Shown piece after piece: positions 8,234 through 16,047 of a DNA stretch of 64,000 nt; the stretch's first letter is position 1, and every line of letters starts with the position of its first letter. Both the position numbers and the translations under genes were made by a program. Under the pieces are notes generated by a model that saw nothing but the letters and a program-made list of their open reading frames with translations, had not been told where the DNA came from and searched no databases. The DNA comes from Kallotenue papyrolyticum (GTDB taxonomy: Bacteria > Chloroflexota > Chloroflexia > Chloroflexales > Kallotenuaceae). The stretch spans positions 1,046,001-1,110,000 of the forward strand of contig NZ_JAGA01000002.1 of assembly GCF_000526415.1 (NCBI RefSeq), given 5' to 3'.

Positions 8234-8239
8234 TATACT
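8234..8239 (+). promoter_or_regulatory. Probable -10 element for the zinc-ribbon/YccF gene
   Basis: TATACT lies 40 bases before ATG 8279. No convincing -35 is seen at 16-18 bases upstream, so only the -10 is called. Confidence 0.45.
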
Positions 8240-8278
8240 CGGCTCAAACGTTGGATCTGGCCGAGGAGGTTGCCAGCC

Positions 8279-9022
8279 ATGCGGTGCACGAGTTGTGATC
8301 ATCTGCTTCCCGAAGATGCCCGTGTCTGTCCGTCCTGTGGCGCGGAGGTGCGCGCTGCCGATCTGGACGCCGCGCCAACCGAGCGCCTGACTCCACCACC
8401 CGCGCCCGCGGTGGCCGAAGCGTCCGCGCCGGCGCAGCCCGCTGCAGCGCAGCTCACACCACCACCCGCGCCGTCCGCATCGGTTGCGCCCGCGCCCGCC
8501 GCGGCGGCCATGCCGATAGGTCTGACGCCGGCGGTTGCCAGCGCCGTGGGCGCGCCCGTGCAGCAGGTCAACGTCACGGTGCAGACCACGCCGACGCCGG
8601 TGCTGGTGATGGGCCAGACGGCGAGTGGACCGGGCTGTCTGGTGCGCGGCCTGTACTTCCTGTTCGTCGGCTGGTGGCTGAGCCAGGTCTGGATCTGGGT
8701 GGCCTGGGTGCTCAACCTGACGGTGCTCGGCCTGCCGCTGGGTCTGATGATGCTCAACCGCCTGCCGCAGGTGGTGACGCTCAAGCCGCCGCGTGCGCAG
8801 GCCCAGGTGACCATCCAGCACGGGGCGGTGGTGATCGGCCAGGCTCAGCTGGCGCAGCGCCCCTTCTGGCTGCGCGCGATCTACTTCGCGCTGCTGGGCT
8901 GGTGGCTGAGCCTGGCCTGGGTGCAGATCGCCTGGCTGGCCACCCTCTCGGTGGTGGGCCTGCCGCTGGCCTTTTGGATGTTCGATCGGGTGCCGGCGAT
9001 CACTACGCTGGCACGCCGTTGA
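8279..9022 (+). CDS. Zinc-ribbon protein with two YccF-type membrane domains
   Basis: 247 aa of unknown function, predicted to be an inner membrane protein. Residues 3-20 form a zinc ribbon (CTSC ... CPSC). An Ala/Pro-rich linker of about 80 residues follows. Two copies of a YccF-like (DUF307) unit come next, each with the pattern GWWLS...W...A, then a hydrophobic segment and GLPLG or GLPLA, at about residues 117-165 and 195-245. AGGAGG lies 9 bases before ATG 8279, which is preferred over an in-frame TTG at 8270. It is transcribed divergently from the helicase and ends in a strong terminator, so it appears to be a single-gene unit. Confidence 0.85.
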   Translation: MRCTSCDHLLPEDARVCPSCGAEVRAADLDAAPTERLTPPPAPAVAEASAPAQPAAAQLTPPPAPSASVAPAPAAAAMPIGLTPAVASAVGAPVQQVNVTVQTTPTPVLVMGQTASGPGCLVRGLYFLFVGWWLSQVWIWVAWVLNLTVLGLPLGLMMLNRLPQVVTLKPPRAQAQVTIQHGAVVIGQAQLAQRPFWLRAIYFALLGWWLSLAWVQIAWLATLSVVGLPLAFWMFDRVPAITTLARR

Positions 9023-9029
9023 GCATCAC

Positions 9030-9074
9030 GGCGGTGCGGCGGTAGCCCCCCTGTCCGCTGCGCCGCCGGTTTTG
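9030..9074 (+). terminator. Rho-independent terminator after the YccF gene
   Basis: A 13-pair stem (9030-9042 with 9055-9067, including two G-T wobbles) is followed by GGTTTTG. Confidence 0.8.
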
Positions 9075-9145
9075 TAAAACGATCGCTGTCGTCCGTATCA
9101 ACCCGATTGAAGCCATGCTATCTGGCTGATGGAGGTTAATCAACC

Positions 9146-10282
9146 ATGCGACACCCTAAACGTAGTATCTTTTTGCTGACATTGGCGTTGATTGTTGTGT
9201 TGCTGAGTGGCTGTGGTGCACCCGCGGGCAGCAACACAGGATCGCGCACGCCGGAGCCTCAGGCGACCAACAACGCCCTGGCCTCTGCGTCGCCGCAGGT
9301 GGCGGCAGTTGACCCAACCCCCACGTCAACTGCTACGCCCGAACCGGTGGAGCCGGGCGTGAGTCGTGCTCAGCCGTTGCCGCTGGGTAGCGGCGTGAGC
9401 TTCGAGACTTGGGCGATGACTATCACCGAGGTGTTGCGGGGCGAGGCGGCCAACGCCGCTGTCGCCGGTGCGAACCAGTTCAACGAGCCGCCGCGTGAAG
9501 GCTACGAGTATGTGCTCCTGGGTCTGGACGTGGCTAACATCAGCCAGAAAGCCGAGGCCCAAGATCCTTCCTTTGGGATTGATGTCCGTGTGACAGGCGC
9601 GCGCAATGTGTTGTACAGCCGCGTGGCGGTAGTACCGCCACGGCCGCTAGAAGGCGAACTCTTCCCCGGCGGCACAACCAGCGGCCAGTTTGTCTTCGAA
9701 GTGCCGGTAGGTGAGGAGAACCTGCTGGCCCAGCTGAGTGAATCGCTCGACTTCGATGGCACAAAGCGCTTCGTGGCTCTCCAAGAAGGTGCACGTGTCG
9801 AGGTCGATCCCACGCTGGCAACCATCACACCCAACCAGATAGGTACGACGCGCGCCGCTCCAGCGCAACCAGGCGAGACAGCGATCACAGAGGACTGGGA
9901 GATAACCCTACTGGAAGCTGTGCGTGGCGAAGAGGCAGCGCGGCGTATTACCGAGGCCAACAGGTTCAACGATCCTGCGCCGGCTGGCCAGGAGTACGTG
10001 CTGGCGCGACTTAAGGCGCGCTTCATCAATACAGATGAGCCTGATGCCGCTCGCAACATCGACCGTACATTTTTCAAGATCACCGGTGAGCGCAACGTTG
10101 TGTACGACGCACCCACGACGGTAGCGCCCGCACCCGTGCTGGATGCCTATCTCTTCCCCGGCGGCGAGACCGAGGGCTGGGCGGTCTTCAGCGTACCACA
10201 GGGCGAGGGCGGCCTGCTGTTGATCTTCGAACCGCTGTTCGACTTCGGTGGTGCCAACACGCGCTATCTGGCGCTGCCCTGA
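9146..10282 (+). CDS. Lipoprotein with two tandem DUF4352-like domains
   Basis: 378 aa, predicted to be anchored to the outside of the cell membrane by lipid. The N-terminus is a lipoprotein signal with lipobox LLSGC at about residue 23, followed by a Pro/Thr/Ser-rich linker to about residue 75. The mature part is an internal duplication. WAMTITEVLRGEAANAAV (about 89) matches WEITLLEAVRGEEAARRI (about 251), and each copy continues through GYEYVLL or GQEYVLA to an LFPGG...F or W motif. This is the layout of DUF4352/telokin-like extracellular domains; the ligand is unknown. GGAGG lies 9 bases before the start. No neighbour suggests a pathway. Confidence 0.88.
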   Translation: MRHPKRSIFLLTLALIVVLLSGCGAPAGSNTGSRTPEPQATNNALASASPQVAAVDPTPTSTATPEPVEPGVSRAQPLPLGSGVSFETWAMTITEVLRGEAANAAVAGANQFNEPPREGYEYVLLGLDVANISQKAEAQDPSFGIDVRVTGARNVLYSRVAVVPPRPLEGELFPGGTTSGQFVFEVPVGEENLLAQLSESLDFDGTKRFVALQEGARVEVDPTLATITPNQIGTTRAAPAQPGETAITEDWEITLLEAVRGEEAARRITEANRFNDPAPAGQEYVLARLKARFINTDEPDAARNIDRTFFKITGERNVVYDAPTTVAPAPVLDAYLFPGGETEGWAVFSVPQGEGGLLLIFEPLFDFGGANTRYLALP

Positions 10283-10299
10283 CCTTCGCCGGGCGCTTA

Positions 10300-10341
10300 C
10301 GGCGTGGCGAGCTCGGTCCTCACCCCTCACTCGCCACGCCG
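10300..10341 (+). terminator. Hairpin downstream of the lipoprotein gene
   Basis: Perfect 12-bp arms (10300-10311 and 10330-10341) with an 18-base loop. There is no T-tract, so intrinsic termination is uncertain. Confidence 0.4.
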
Positions 10342-10398
10342 CGCGCCACCGCTTCCGCACCCGGTGGCATTCCTAGCGATCCAGAAAGCGACCTATCC

Positions 10399-10611
10399 AT
10401 GAACGATGATATGGAACGTGTACGGCTGATCGAGTGCTGGCTGCCGCTGGCGCACGTGCTCAACCGTGAATACGGCTGGGGCTACGATTCGGCTACGCTA
10501 GAGCTCTTGATCCTGCTGGCCGCGCCCACGCTGTTGGGTGTTTGCAACGCGGTCGAAGCTCGTGCTATCCTGCTGCGCGTCGAACGCAAACATCGGGGTG
10601 GAGCGCTATGA
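10399..10611 (+). CDS. Small protein leading the WYL/ABC-ATPase operon
   Basis: 70 aa, mostly helical, with a hydrophobic middle (LELLILLAAPTLLGVCNAV) and a basic C-terminus. It is not recognised. The stop overlaps the start of the WYL gene as ATGA at 10608-10611, so the two are translationally coupled, and codon usage matches the neighbours. This supports a real gene rather than a chance frame. The hydrophobic stretch is too mixed to be sure of a membrane segment. Confidence 0.65.
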   Translation: MNDDMERVRLIECWLPLAHVLNREYGWGYDSATLELLILLAAPTLLGVCNAVEARAILLRVERKHRGGAL

Positions 10612-11621
10612 TCACACACCGTGGAGGTACGAAACGCAGTTCGTGGCTGGCCTTCAAGCGTTGCCTGGTGCTGGTGCGCGCGCTGTTGCGCGAGCCGCAG
10701 CCGCGCGACGAGTTGATCGCGCTGGTGCGCGCCGAGTTGGGCGAGGAGGCCTATACCGAGGCGGCGACCAGTGCGCTGAAGCACGATCTGGATGCGCTCA
10801 AGCGCGAGTATGGCTGTCAGATCGTGTTTGAACGCAGCACCGGCCGCTATCATCTTCGCGATCTGGGCGAACTGGCATTGCTCGATCTCTCCGATGCGTG
10901 CCTGGACGGGCTGGCCTTTCTGCAGGAGTCGTTTCCCGAGGGTTCCGCTCTGCCGGAGCACGCTAATATTCCGCCGCTGCTGCAGCGCATTCTGAGCTTG
11001 TTGCCGTCGCACCGCCGTCAGCAATATCAAGCGATGCGCGGCGTGTTGCGCCTCCAGTTGCCGGGCAAAGCCATGCACCACATTTCGGAAAGAGTGGTGG
11101 TGCAGGTGCGTCGCGCGATCCAGGAGCGCCGCCAGATCGAGTTCCGCTACCGCGACACCGACGGCAAGGTGCGCCTGCATCGTGTCGCGCCCTACCACGT
11201 CTTTTTTCGGCCCGAAGGACACGCCTATCTCGACGCGACCGTGCTGGAGGCGCACGGCACGAGCAAGCCCGCGCCAAACACCGCAGTTGAGTATCGACTG
11301 GATCGGATCGTGCCCAACAGCGTGACGATCCTGAACCAGGTCTTGCCGCCGCAGCGTCCGCCGATCCCCACCTATCGCCTGCGCTACCGGCTGGTGCCCG
11401 ATATCGCGCGGCGCCGCGATGTGGCGACCTATTTTCCGGAGACGCATATCGTGTATCACAACGACGGCAGCGCGACGATCACGGCGACCGTCACCAATCT
11501 GTGGCAGGCGCGCCAAACTCTGCTGCGCTATGGCGACGGTTGTGTGGTGGAGGAGCCGCCCGAGTTGATCGACATGTTTCGCCAGACAGTGCGTGGCCTG
11601 CAACGGATCTATGGCGAGTGA
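10608..11621 (+). CDS. WYL-domain transcriptional regulator
   Basis: 337 aa. The N-terminal third is helical and resembles the DNA-binding half of WYL regulators (QPRDELIALVRAEL, then TSALKHDLDALKREYG). The WYL part lies at about residues 160-235: RRAIQERRQIEFRYR, then VAPYHVFFRPEGHAYLDA in place of the usual W-Y-L core. A C-terminal extension of about 80 residues follows. WYL proteins are known to sense ligands and often control defence or DNA-damage genes; the ligand here is unknown. It overlaps the 70-aa gene by 4 bases and the ABC-ATPase gene by 11 bases, so it most likely controls or works with them. GGTGGAG precedes the ATG. Confidence 0.85.
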   Translation: MITHRGGTKRSSWLAFKRCLVLVRALLREPQPRDELIALVRAELGEEAYTEAATSALKHDLDALKREYGCQIVFERSTGRYHLRDLGELALLDLSDACLDGLAFLQESFPEGSALPEHANIPPLLQRILSLLPSHRRQQYQAMRGVLRLQLPGKAMHHISERVVVQVRRAIQERRQIEFRYRDTDGKVRLHRVAPYHVFFRPEGHAYLDATVLEAHGTSKPAPNTAVEYRLDRIVPNSVTILNQVLPPQRPPIPTYRLRYRLVPDIARRRDVATYFPETHIVYHNDGSATITATVTNLWQARQTLLRYGDGCVVEEPPELIDMFRQTVRGLQRIYGE

Positions 11622-13395
11622 GCAGCCCGCGGGGGGCGCCAATGCCCTGCCCATCCAGCAGCTGCGCGCGCTGCTGGAGCGCATCGATGGACGCGGCTAC
11701 GGCGCCTACAAGGAGATCGCCGGCAGCTACGCCTTTGAGCATGGCCTGCTGGCGATCGACCATGTGCAGGGCGATCCCTTTGCCGCGCCCTCCAAAGTGC
11801 GCCTGCGTGTACCGATGGAGCAGGCCGCGCTGCCACCCGACCTGTGGCATGGGCGCACGCGGCGCATCGCTCTGGAGGACTGGCTGGCGCGTCAGGTGCA
11901 GGCGGCGATCCGGCGTGTAGCGCAGGGCCGGCGTGGCAGTGGCAAGAGTGGATTGATCGGCATCGATGCCGGCGGCCAGACGGTGCTGGAGCGCACCGCG
12001 GTGCGCATCACCGCGGCCTGGGTCGAGGCGCGGCTGGACGTCGGGCTGCCGGCGCAGGGGCGCACCGTGCTCGGTCGCCAGGCAGCGGCGCTGCTGTGCG
12101 AGGAGCTGCCGCTGATCGCCCGGCAGAGTCTGCTGTGGCGCAGTCTGGACGCCGCCGCGGGCCGGGCGTTTGTGATCTGTGTCGAAAACCAGGAGCACCT
12201 GCGCGCTCAACTCGACGCGCTGGGACTGGTGGCCTTTGTCGGCGACGGCGCGATCCTGCCGCGCGCCAGCGGCGTCAGTGATCGACCGCTGCCGCGCGCG
12301 CAGGCAGTGCCCTTTCGCGCTCCCGACGCGCTGCGCGTCACGCTGGAGCTGCCACAGCCCATGCCGGGGCAGCGCGAGCCACGCATTAGCGGCATGGGCA
12401 TTCCGCGCGGTGTCACGCTGATCGTCGGCGGCGGCTACCACGGCAAGTCCACGCTGCTGCGCGCGCTGGAGCGCGCCGTGTACGCGCATATCCCCGGCGA
12501 TGGTCGCGAGCTGGTGGTCAGCAGTGCGCGCGCCGTCAAAGTGCGCGCCGAGGATGGTCGGCGCATCGCGCGCGTGGATCTCAGTCCGTTCATCGGTACG
12601 CTGCCCTTCGGCCAGCCGACCGATGATTTCTCGACCGAGAACGCCAGCGGCAGCACCAGCCAGGCCGCCACGATCATCGAGGCGCTGGAGGCCGGTGCGC
12701 AGGTGCTGCTGATCGACGAGGATACCTCGGCGACCAACTTCATGGTGCGCGATGCGCGCATGCAGGCGCTGGTGCGCAAAGAGCACGAGCCGATCACGCC
12801 CTTGATCGACCGTGTGCGCGAGTTGTACGTGTCGTTCGGCGTGTCGACGATCCTGGTGATGGGCGGCTCAGGCGATTATTTCGACGTGGCCGATACGGTG
12901 ATCATGCTGCGCGACTATCAGCCCGTTGAGGTGACCGCACAGGCGCGCGCGATCGCCACGGCCTATCCCACCCAGCGCCGCCGCGAGGTTGCCGCGCCCT
13001 GGACACGCATCACGCCGCGTGCACCGCAGCCGGAGAGTTTCGACGCATCGCGTGGCCGGCGCGAGGTCAAGATCGATGCCAGAGCGCGCGATCTGCTGCT
13101 CTATGGCGACGAGCCCATCGATCTGCGTGCCGTGGAGCAGGTGGTCGATCGCAGCCAGACGCGCGCCATCGGCTACGCGCTGCATGCCGCCAGCACGCGC
13201 TTCATGGATGGGCAGACGCCGCTGAGCGCGGTGCTGGACTCACTGGAAGCCTGGCTCGACCGGCAGGGTCTGGACGCGCTCGATCCCTTCCGCCGCGACG
13301 AGCGTCATCCCGGCAATTTCGCCCGTCCACGCCGTCACGAGATCGCCGCGGCGATCAACCGGTTGCGCACCGTGCGCATGCGGCTGCTGCGTTGA
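11611..13395 (+). CDS. ABC-class predicted ATPase (PF09818-like)
   Basis: 594-aa soluble ATPase of the ABC class without transporter partners. The Walker A motif GGGYHGKST (about 272-280) has the family's characteristic tyrosine, and the Walker B motif is VLLIDEDTSATN (about 364-375), followed by LVMGGSGDYFDVADTVI. ATG 11611 is preferred to an upstream GTG because it fits the 11-base overlap with the WYL gene and gives the expected family N-terminus (IQQLRALLERIDGRGYGAYK). Proteins of this family occur in bacteria and some eukaryotes with no agreed function. Its coupling to a WYL regulator is a clue worth following. Confidence 0.9.
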   Translation: MASEQPAGGANALPIQQLRALLERIDGRGYGAYKEIAGSYAFEHGLLAIDHVQGDPFAAPSKVRLRVPMEQAALPPDLWHGRTRRIALEDWLARQVQAAIRRVAQGRRGSGKSGLIGIDAGGQTVLERTAVRITAAWVEARLDVGLPAQGRTVLGRQAAALLCEELPLIARQSLLWRSLDAAAGRAFVICVENQEHLRAQLDALGLVAFVGDGAILPRASGVSDRPLPRAQAVPFRAPDALRVTLELPQPMPGQREPRISGMGIPRGVTLIVGGGYHGKSTLLRALERAVYAHIPGDGRELVVSSARAVKVRAEDGRRIARVDLSPFIGTLPFGQPTDDFSTENASGSTSQAATIIEALEAGAQVLLIDEDTSATNFMVRDARMQALVRKEHEPITPLIDRVRELYVSFGVSTILVMGGSGDYFDVADTVIMLRDYQPVEVTAQARAIATAYPTQRRREVAAPWTRITPRAPQPESFDASRGRREVKIDARARDLLLYGDEPIDLRAVEQVVDRSQTRAIGYALHAASTRFMDGQTPLSAVLDSLEAWLDRQGLDALDPFRRDERHPGNFARPRRHEIAAAINRLRTVRMRLLR

Positions 13396-13404
13396 ATGTG
13401 CCGG

Positions 13405-14589
13405 CTACTCGCCTGCCGGGTGCGCACCTGCTCCTGCCGGTTGGCCCAGAAACTGCTCCACCACATCGGCGACGTAGCTGCTCTGCCAGACGATCGCATC
13501 GTCGGCGGTGGTGCGTAGATTAGAGCGTCCGCCGATCTGCTGCGGCGTGAGCGCCAGGCGCTCGACGCCTTCGGGGCCGATCGCGGCGGCCAGCTGCGCC
13601 AGCTCGTACACTGTGCTCAGATCGTCCAGGGGCAGGGTGGTGCGTAACGAATCGCTGACGATCGTCAGCAGGCGCGGCGCGGTGCGCATCTGGTCGAGCA
13701 GGCCGCGCGCGCGGAACTGTTCCAGAGCGGCCAGTACAACCTGCTGCTGGCGTTCGATGCGGCCAAAGTCGTTGTCGGCGTGGCGCGTGCGGGCATAGGC
13801 CAGCGCGGTCGGTCCGTCCATATGCTGGCGACCGGCGCGAAACACCAGCCGGCGGGTGCCATAGTCATCGGTGGGAAAGGCCGGATCGATGATCGTGCGC
13901 GGTACATCGATGGTCACGCCGCCGATGGCATCGATCAGCCGCTCAAAGCCCCGGAAATCGATCTGTGCCGTGTAGTCCACCGGTACGTCGAGAAAGGCTT
14001 CTACGGTTGCCGCAGCCAGCGCCGCGCCGGCGTCGGCGGGCGCGACATCCGCGCCGAACTGCTCGGGGTGGAGGTAGCCGCAGGCATAGGCGGCGTTGAT
14101 CTTCTGACGTCCACCGCACACCTGACTGGGGATCGTCACCAGCGTATCACGCGGAATCGAAAGCAAGGCAACGCGCCGCGCCTGGGGAGCGACGCGCACC
14201 AGCATCAGCGTGTCGGCGCGCACGCTGGTTTCGCGCGGACGATCGCGAATGTCGGTGCCGATCAGCAGCACGGTGAAGGGTCGTGCTAGCAGTGGTGATG
14301 GCCGTACCAGCCGTGTGCCGGGCGTAGGCGTGGGCCGGCTGGTGGTGGCCGTCTGCGCCTGCGGCGCCGGAGATGGCAGGGCAGCCACGCTCGGCGCGGC
14401 AGCGGTGGCCTGCGGGCGAACCTCGCGCGCGCTGCTGATCGTCTGCAGCGCGTCCGTAACGTGGGCATAGGCTTGCCCACCGATAACGCATGCGCCGACG
14501 ACAATGACAAGCAGCACGGTGCTGAGCACGTAGCGCGGCGCCCACCTTTTGGCACGTGTCGCGGTTGATGATCGCTCTGACGAGCGCAT
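13405..14589 (-). CDS. LytR-CpsA-Psr (LCP) family protein
   Basis: 394 aa, predicted to attach polymers to the cell envelope from a membrane anchor. A short basic N-terminus precedes one membrane segment (about 22-45), then a low-complexity Ala/Thr/Pro linker. The LCP domain occupies about 105-290: VLLIGTDIRDRP, VLLVxIPRDT-type segment (LLSIPRDTLVTIP), IDAIGGVTIDVP, and ALAYARTRHADNDFGRIERQ. These carry the conserved Asp and Arg residues of the family. ATG 14589 follows GGGGGAT. An extra hairpin with its own ribosome binding site lies in the leader. The protein may ligate wall polymers or exopolysaccharide. Confidence 0.9.
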   Translation of the reverse strand: MRSSERSSTATRAKRWAPRYVLSTVLLVIVVGACVIGGQAYAHVTDALQTISSAREVRPQATAAAPSVAALPSPAPQAQTATTSRPTPTPGTRLVRPSPLLARPFTVLLIGTDIRDRPRETSVRADTLMLVRVAPQARRVALLSIPRDTLVTIPSQVCGGRQKINAAYACGYLHPEQFGADVAPADAGAALAAATVEAFLDVPVDYTAQIDFRGFERLIDAIGGVTIDVPRTIIDPAFPTDDYGTRRLVFRAGRQHMDGPTALAYARTRHADNDFGRIERQQQVVLAALEQFRARGLLDQMRTAPRLLTIVSDSLRTTLPLDDLSTVYELAQLAAAIGPEGVERLALTPQQIGGRSNLRTTADDAIVWQSSYVADVVEQFLGQPAGAGAHPAGE

Positions 14590-14690
14590 CGTGATGTAAT
14601 CCCCCTTTGGGCGGCAGCCGGCGCGGCTGCACGCCACGCGCACGCGCCCATGCCGTCCGCCGACATGGGCGCGCGCATGACCCTCCTTCC
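14590..14690 (-). promoter_or_regulatory. Structured leader of the LCP gene with an upstream start region
   Basis: On the minus strand a strong AAGGAGGG is followed by ATG and immediately by the inverted repeat GCGCGCCCATG ... CATGGGCGCG. A second ribosome binding site (GGGGGAT) then precedes the true LCP start. The upstream ATG opens a frame that runs into the LCP gene out of register. Translational control by hairpin or by upstream-frame translation is possible. Confidence 0.35.
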
Positions 14691-14815
14691 GGCGTGCTGT
14701 TTCTGCAAGGATCGCGCCGCGCTCCGGCGCGCAGCCCAATGAGTGCCAAATATACCACGGTGGCGGGGACGGCTGCGTTGCAGCCCTGCCTCAGCAGTGG
14801 GGCGCCGCCTGGGAG

Positions 14816-15286
14816 CTAAAAAAACGTGGCTGCCGGCACGAACGTGACTCCGGCATCCCGCGCTGCACCAACGTCGTCGGGCCGATCGCCGACGTAGATC
14901 ACGCCCTCGGCGGCAGCTTGCGGAAAGGCGGCGATCAGTTCGCGCAACATAGCGCCGCTGGGTTTGCGACAGGCGATCTGGTCCGGGCTACGGTAGCTCA
15001 ACACGCGCGCGTGCGGATGGCCGAAGCAGATCTCTACCGGCGTGTCGGCGGGTAGTTCCAGGGCGCGCAACACCGCCGCGATCTTGCGCCGTACGTCGTC
15101 TTCGCTGATGTGGCCAAAGGCCACGCCGGCCTGGTTGGTAGCGATGCCCAGACGGTGCCCCGCGGCGCGCAACTGTGCCAGCCGCTCGCGGCGTCCCGGC
15201 AGCACCTGCCAGACGTGATAATCACGGTCGGGCAGGTCCATGTAGGATGTGATCAACGTGCCATCGAGATCGAACAAAATCAGCAT
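14816..15286 (-). CDS. HAD-IIIA-type phosphatase
   Basis: 156 aa, close to the size of histidinol-phosphatase/GmhB-type HAD enzymes. The nucleophile motif DLDGTL is at residues 6-11, ATNQ near residue 49 gives the Thr of motif II, the KP of motif III is near 106, and VGDRPDDVGAA near 130 gives motif IV. It should hydrolyse a small phosphorylated substrate; which one cannot be told. The ribosome binding site is weak. It is followed 226 bases downstream by the LCP gene on the same strand, but a shared role is not evident. Confidence 0.88.
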   Translation of the reverse strand: MLILFDLDGTLITSYMDLPDRDYHVWQVLPGRRERLAQLRAAGHRLGIATNQAGVAFGHISEDDVRRKIAAVLRALELPADTPVEICFGHPHARVLSYRSPDQIACRKPSGAMLRELIAAFPQAAAEGVIYVGDRPDDVGAARDAGVTFVPAATFF

Positions 15287-15345
15287 GTGTTTGGTCTGGT
15301 AGTCTTGTATAGGTCAACCATGCAGCACCTTTGGTGCGGGCGGCT

Positions 15346-15494
15346 TTTTGGCGTGCGGGAGCCACGCTCCCGCGGCGCCCGGCAGGGCGCCCATACGCCT
15401 GTGTGGGAAGCTCGATCCTGTTCTGTGCCCGTGCTCCCCAACGCAGCTGCCCCGCTCGCGCGGGGCGCGCCAGCATGGCTGGCGCACTCCAAAA
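15346..15494. repeat. TIR-bounded modular repeat element, field 1 copy 1
   Basis: It starts TTTTGGCGTGCGG and ends GGCGCACTCCAAAA, imperfect inverted ends. Inside are the hairpins GGGAGCCACGCTCCC, GGCGCCCGGCAGGGCGCC, GCCCCGCTCGCGCGGGGC and GCCAGCATGGCTGGC, plus the conserved word GGGAAGCTCGATCCTGTTCT. Confidence 0.8.
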
Positions 15495-15537
15495 CTGCTC
15501 TTTGGCGGGTGCGAGCCCTGCTTCCGCGGTGCTGGCT

Positions 15538-15665
15538 TTTTGGAGTGCGGAAGCCATGCTTCCGCGGCGCCCGGCAGGGCGCCAGCACCACGCACCCCGG
15601 CGGTTGCGCGCCAGCCTGGGTACGGCGGTGCCCCGCCAGCGCCAGCCTGGCTGGCGCACTCCAAA
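15538..15665. repeat. TIR-bounded modular repeat element, field 1 copy 2
   Basis: Ends are TTTTGGAGTGCGG and GGCGCACTCCAAA, which are complementary over 11 bases. The left half keeps GGAAGCCATGCTTCC and GGCGCCCGGCAGGGCGCC, but the centre is different from copies 1 and 3 and lacks the AGCTCGATCCTG word. Confidence 0.8.
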
Positions 15666-15729
15666 CAATGCTTGTGGCGTGCGGAAGCCAGCTCCTGCGG
15701 TGCTCGGACGAGCGTCGTCGGTGCTGCCC

Positions 15730-15879
15730 TTTTGGCGTGCGGAAGCCATGCTTCCGCGGCGCCCGGCAGGGCGCCCGTACGCCCCCCTGTGGGAAGCTCG
15801 ATCCTGTTCTGCGCCTGTGCTCCCCGACGCAGTTGCCCCGCTGCGCGGGGCGCGCCAGCATAGCTGGCGCACGCCAAAA
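15730..15879. repeat. TIR-bounded modular repeat element, field 1 copy 3
   Basis: It runs from TTTTGGCGTGCGG to GGCGCACGCCAAAA; the ends are complementary over 13 bases. The inside matches copy 1 closely, including GGGAAGCTCGATCCTGTTCT and the CCCCGCTGCGCGGGG hairpin. Confidence 0.8.
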
Positions 15880-16047
15880 CTGCTCTTTGGCGTGCGGGCG
15901 GCATGCTCCTGCGGTGCTGGCGGAGCCGGCGCCGTCATCGCGCTGGTTGTTTCTCCGTGGACGGGCACACGCTGCGGAAGGGCGCGCGTACTCAACTGTC
16001 TTTCCGGCCTCCATATCTCCATCGCCCTCGGTCCTCCGCCTCACGCC

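Larger units (their letters stand above)
15287..16047. repeat. Intergenic repeat field 1 (no gene)
   Basis: This 760-base gap holds no credible gene; every frame through it spells repeat words such as CGSHASAAPGRAP. It contains three full TIR-bounded elements (15346-15494, 15538-15665, 15730-15879) and partial copies around 15499-15537, 15672-15720 and 15886-15935. The last 100 bases are unique sequence with no visible feature. Confidence 0.85.

Noticed and set aside
9146-10282. Second lipoprotein-like gene in the duplicated half
   Set aside because: The second half is the repeated domain of the same chain and has no signal peptide or start site of its own.
14286-14708. 140-codon frame starting at the strong AAGGAGGG-ATG before the LCP gene
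   Set aside because: The product is Arg/Ala/Pro low-complexity and runs through the LCP gene out of frame; only its start region is kept as a possible control element.
15287-16047. Long open frames through repeat field 1 on both strands
   Set aside because: They spell the same repeat words in several frames, lack ribosome binding sites and match no family.
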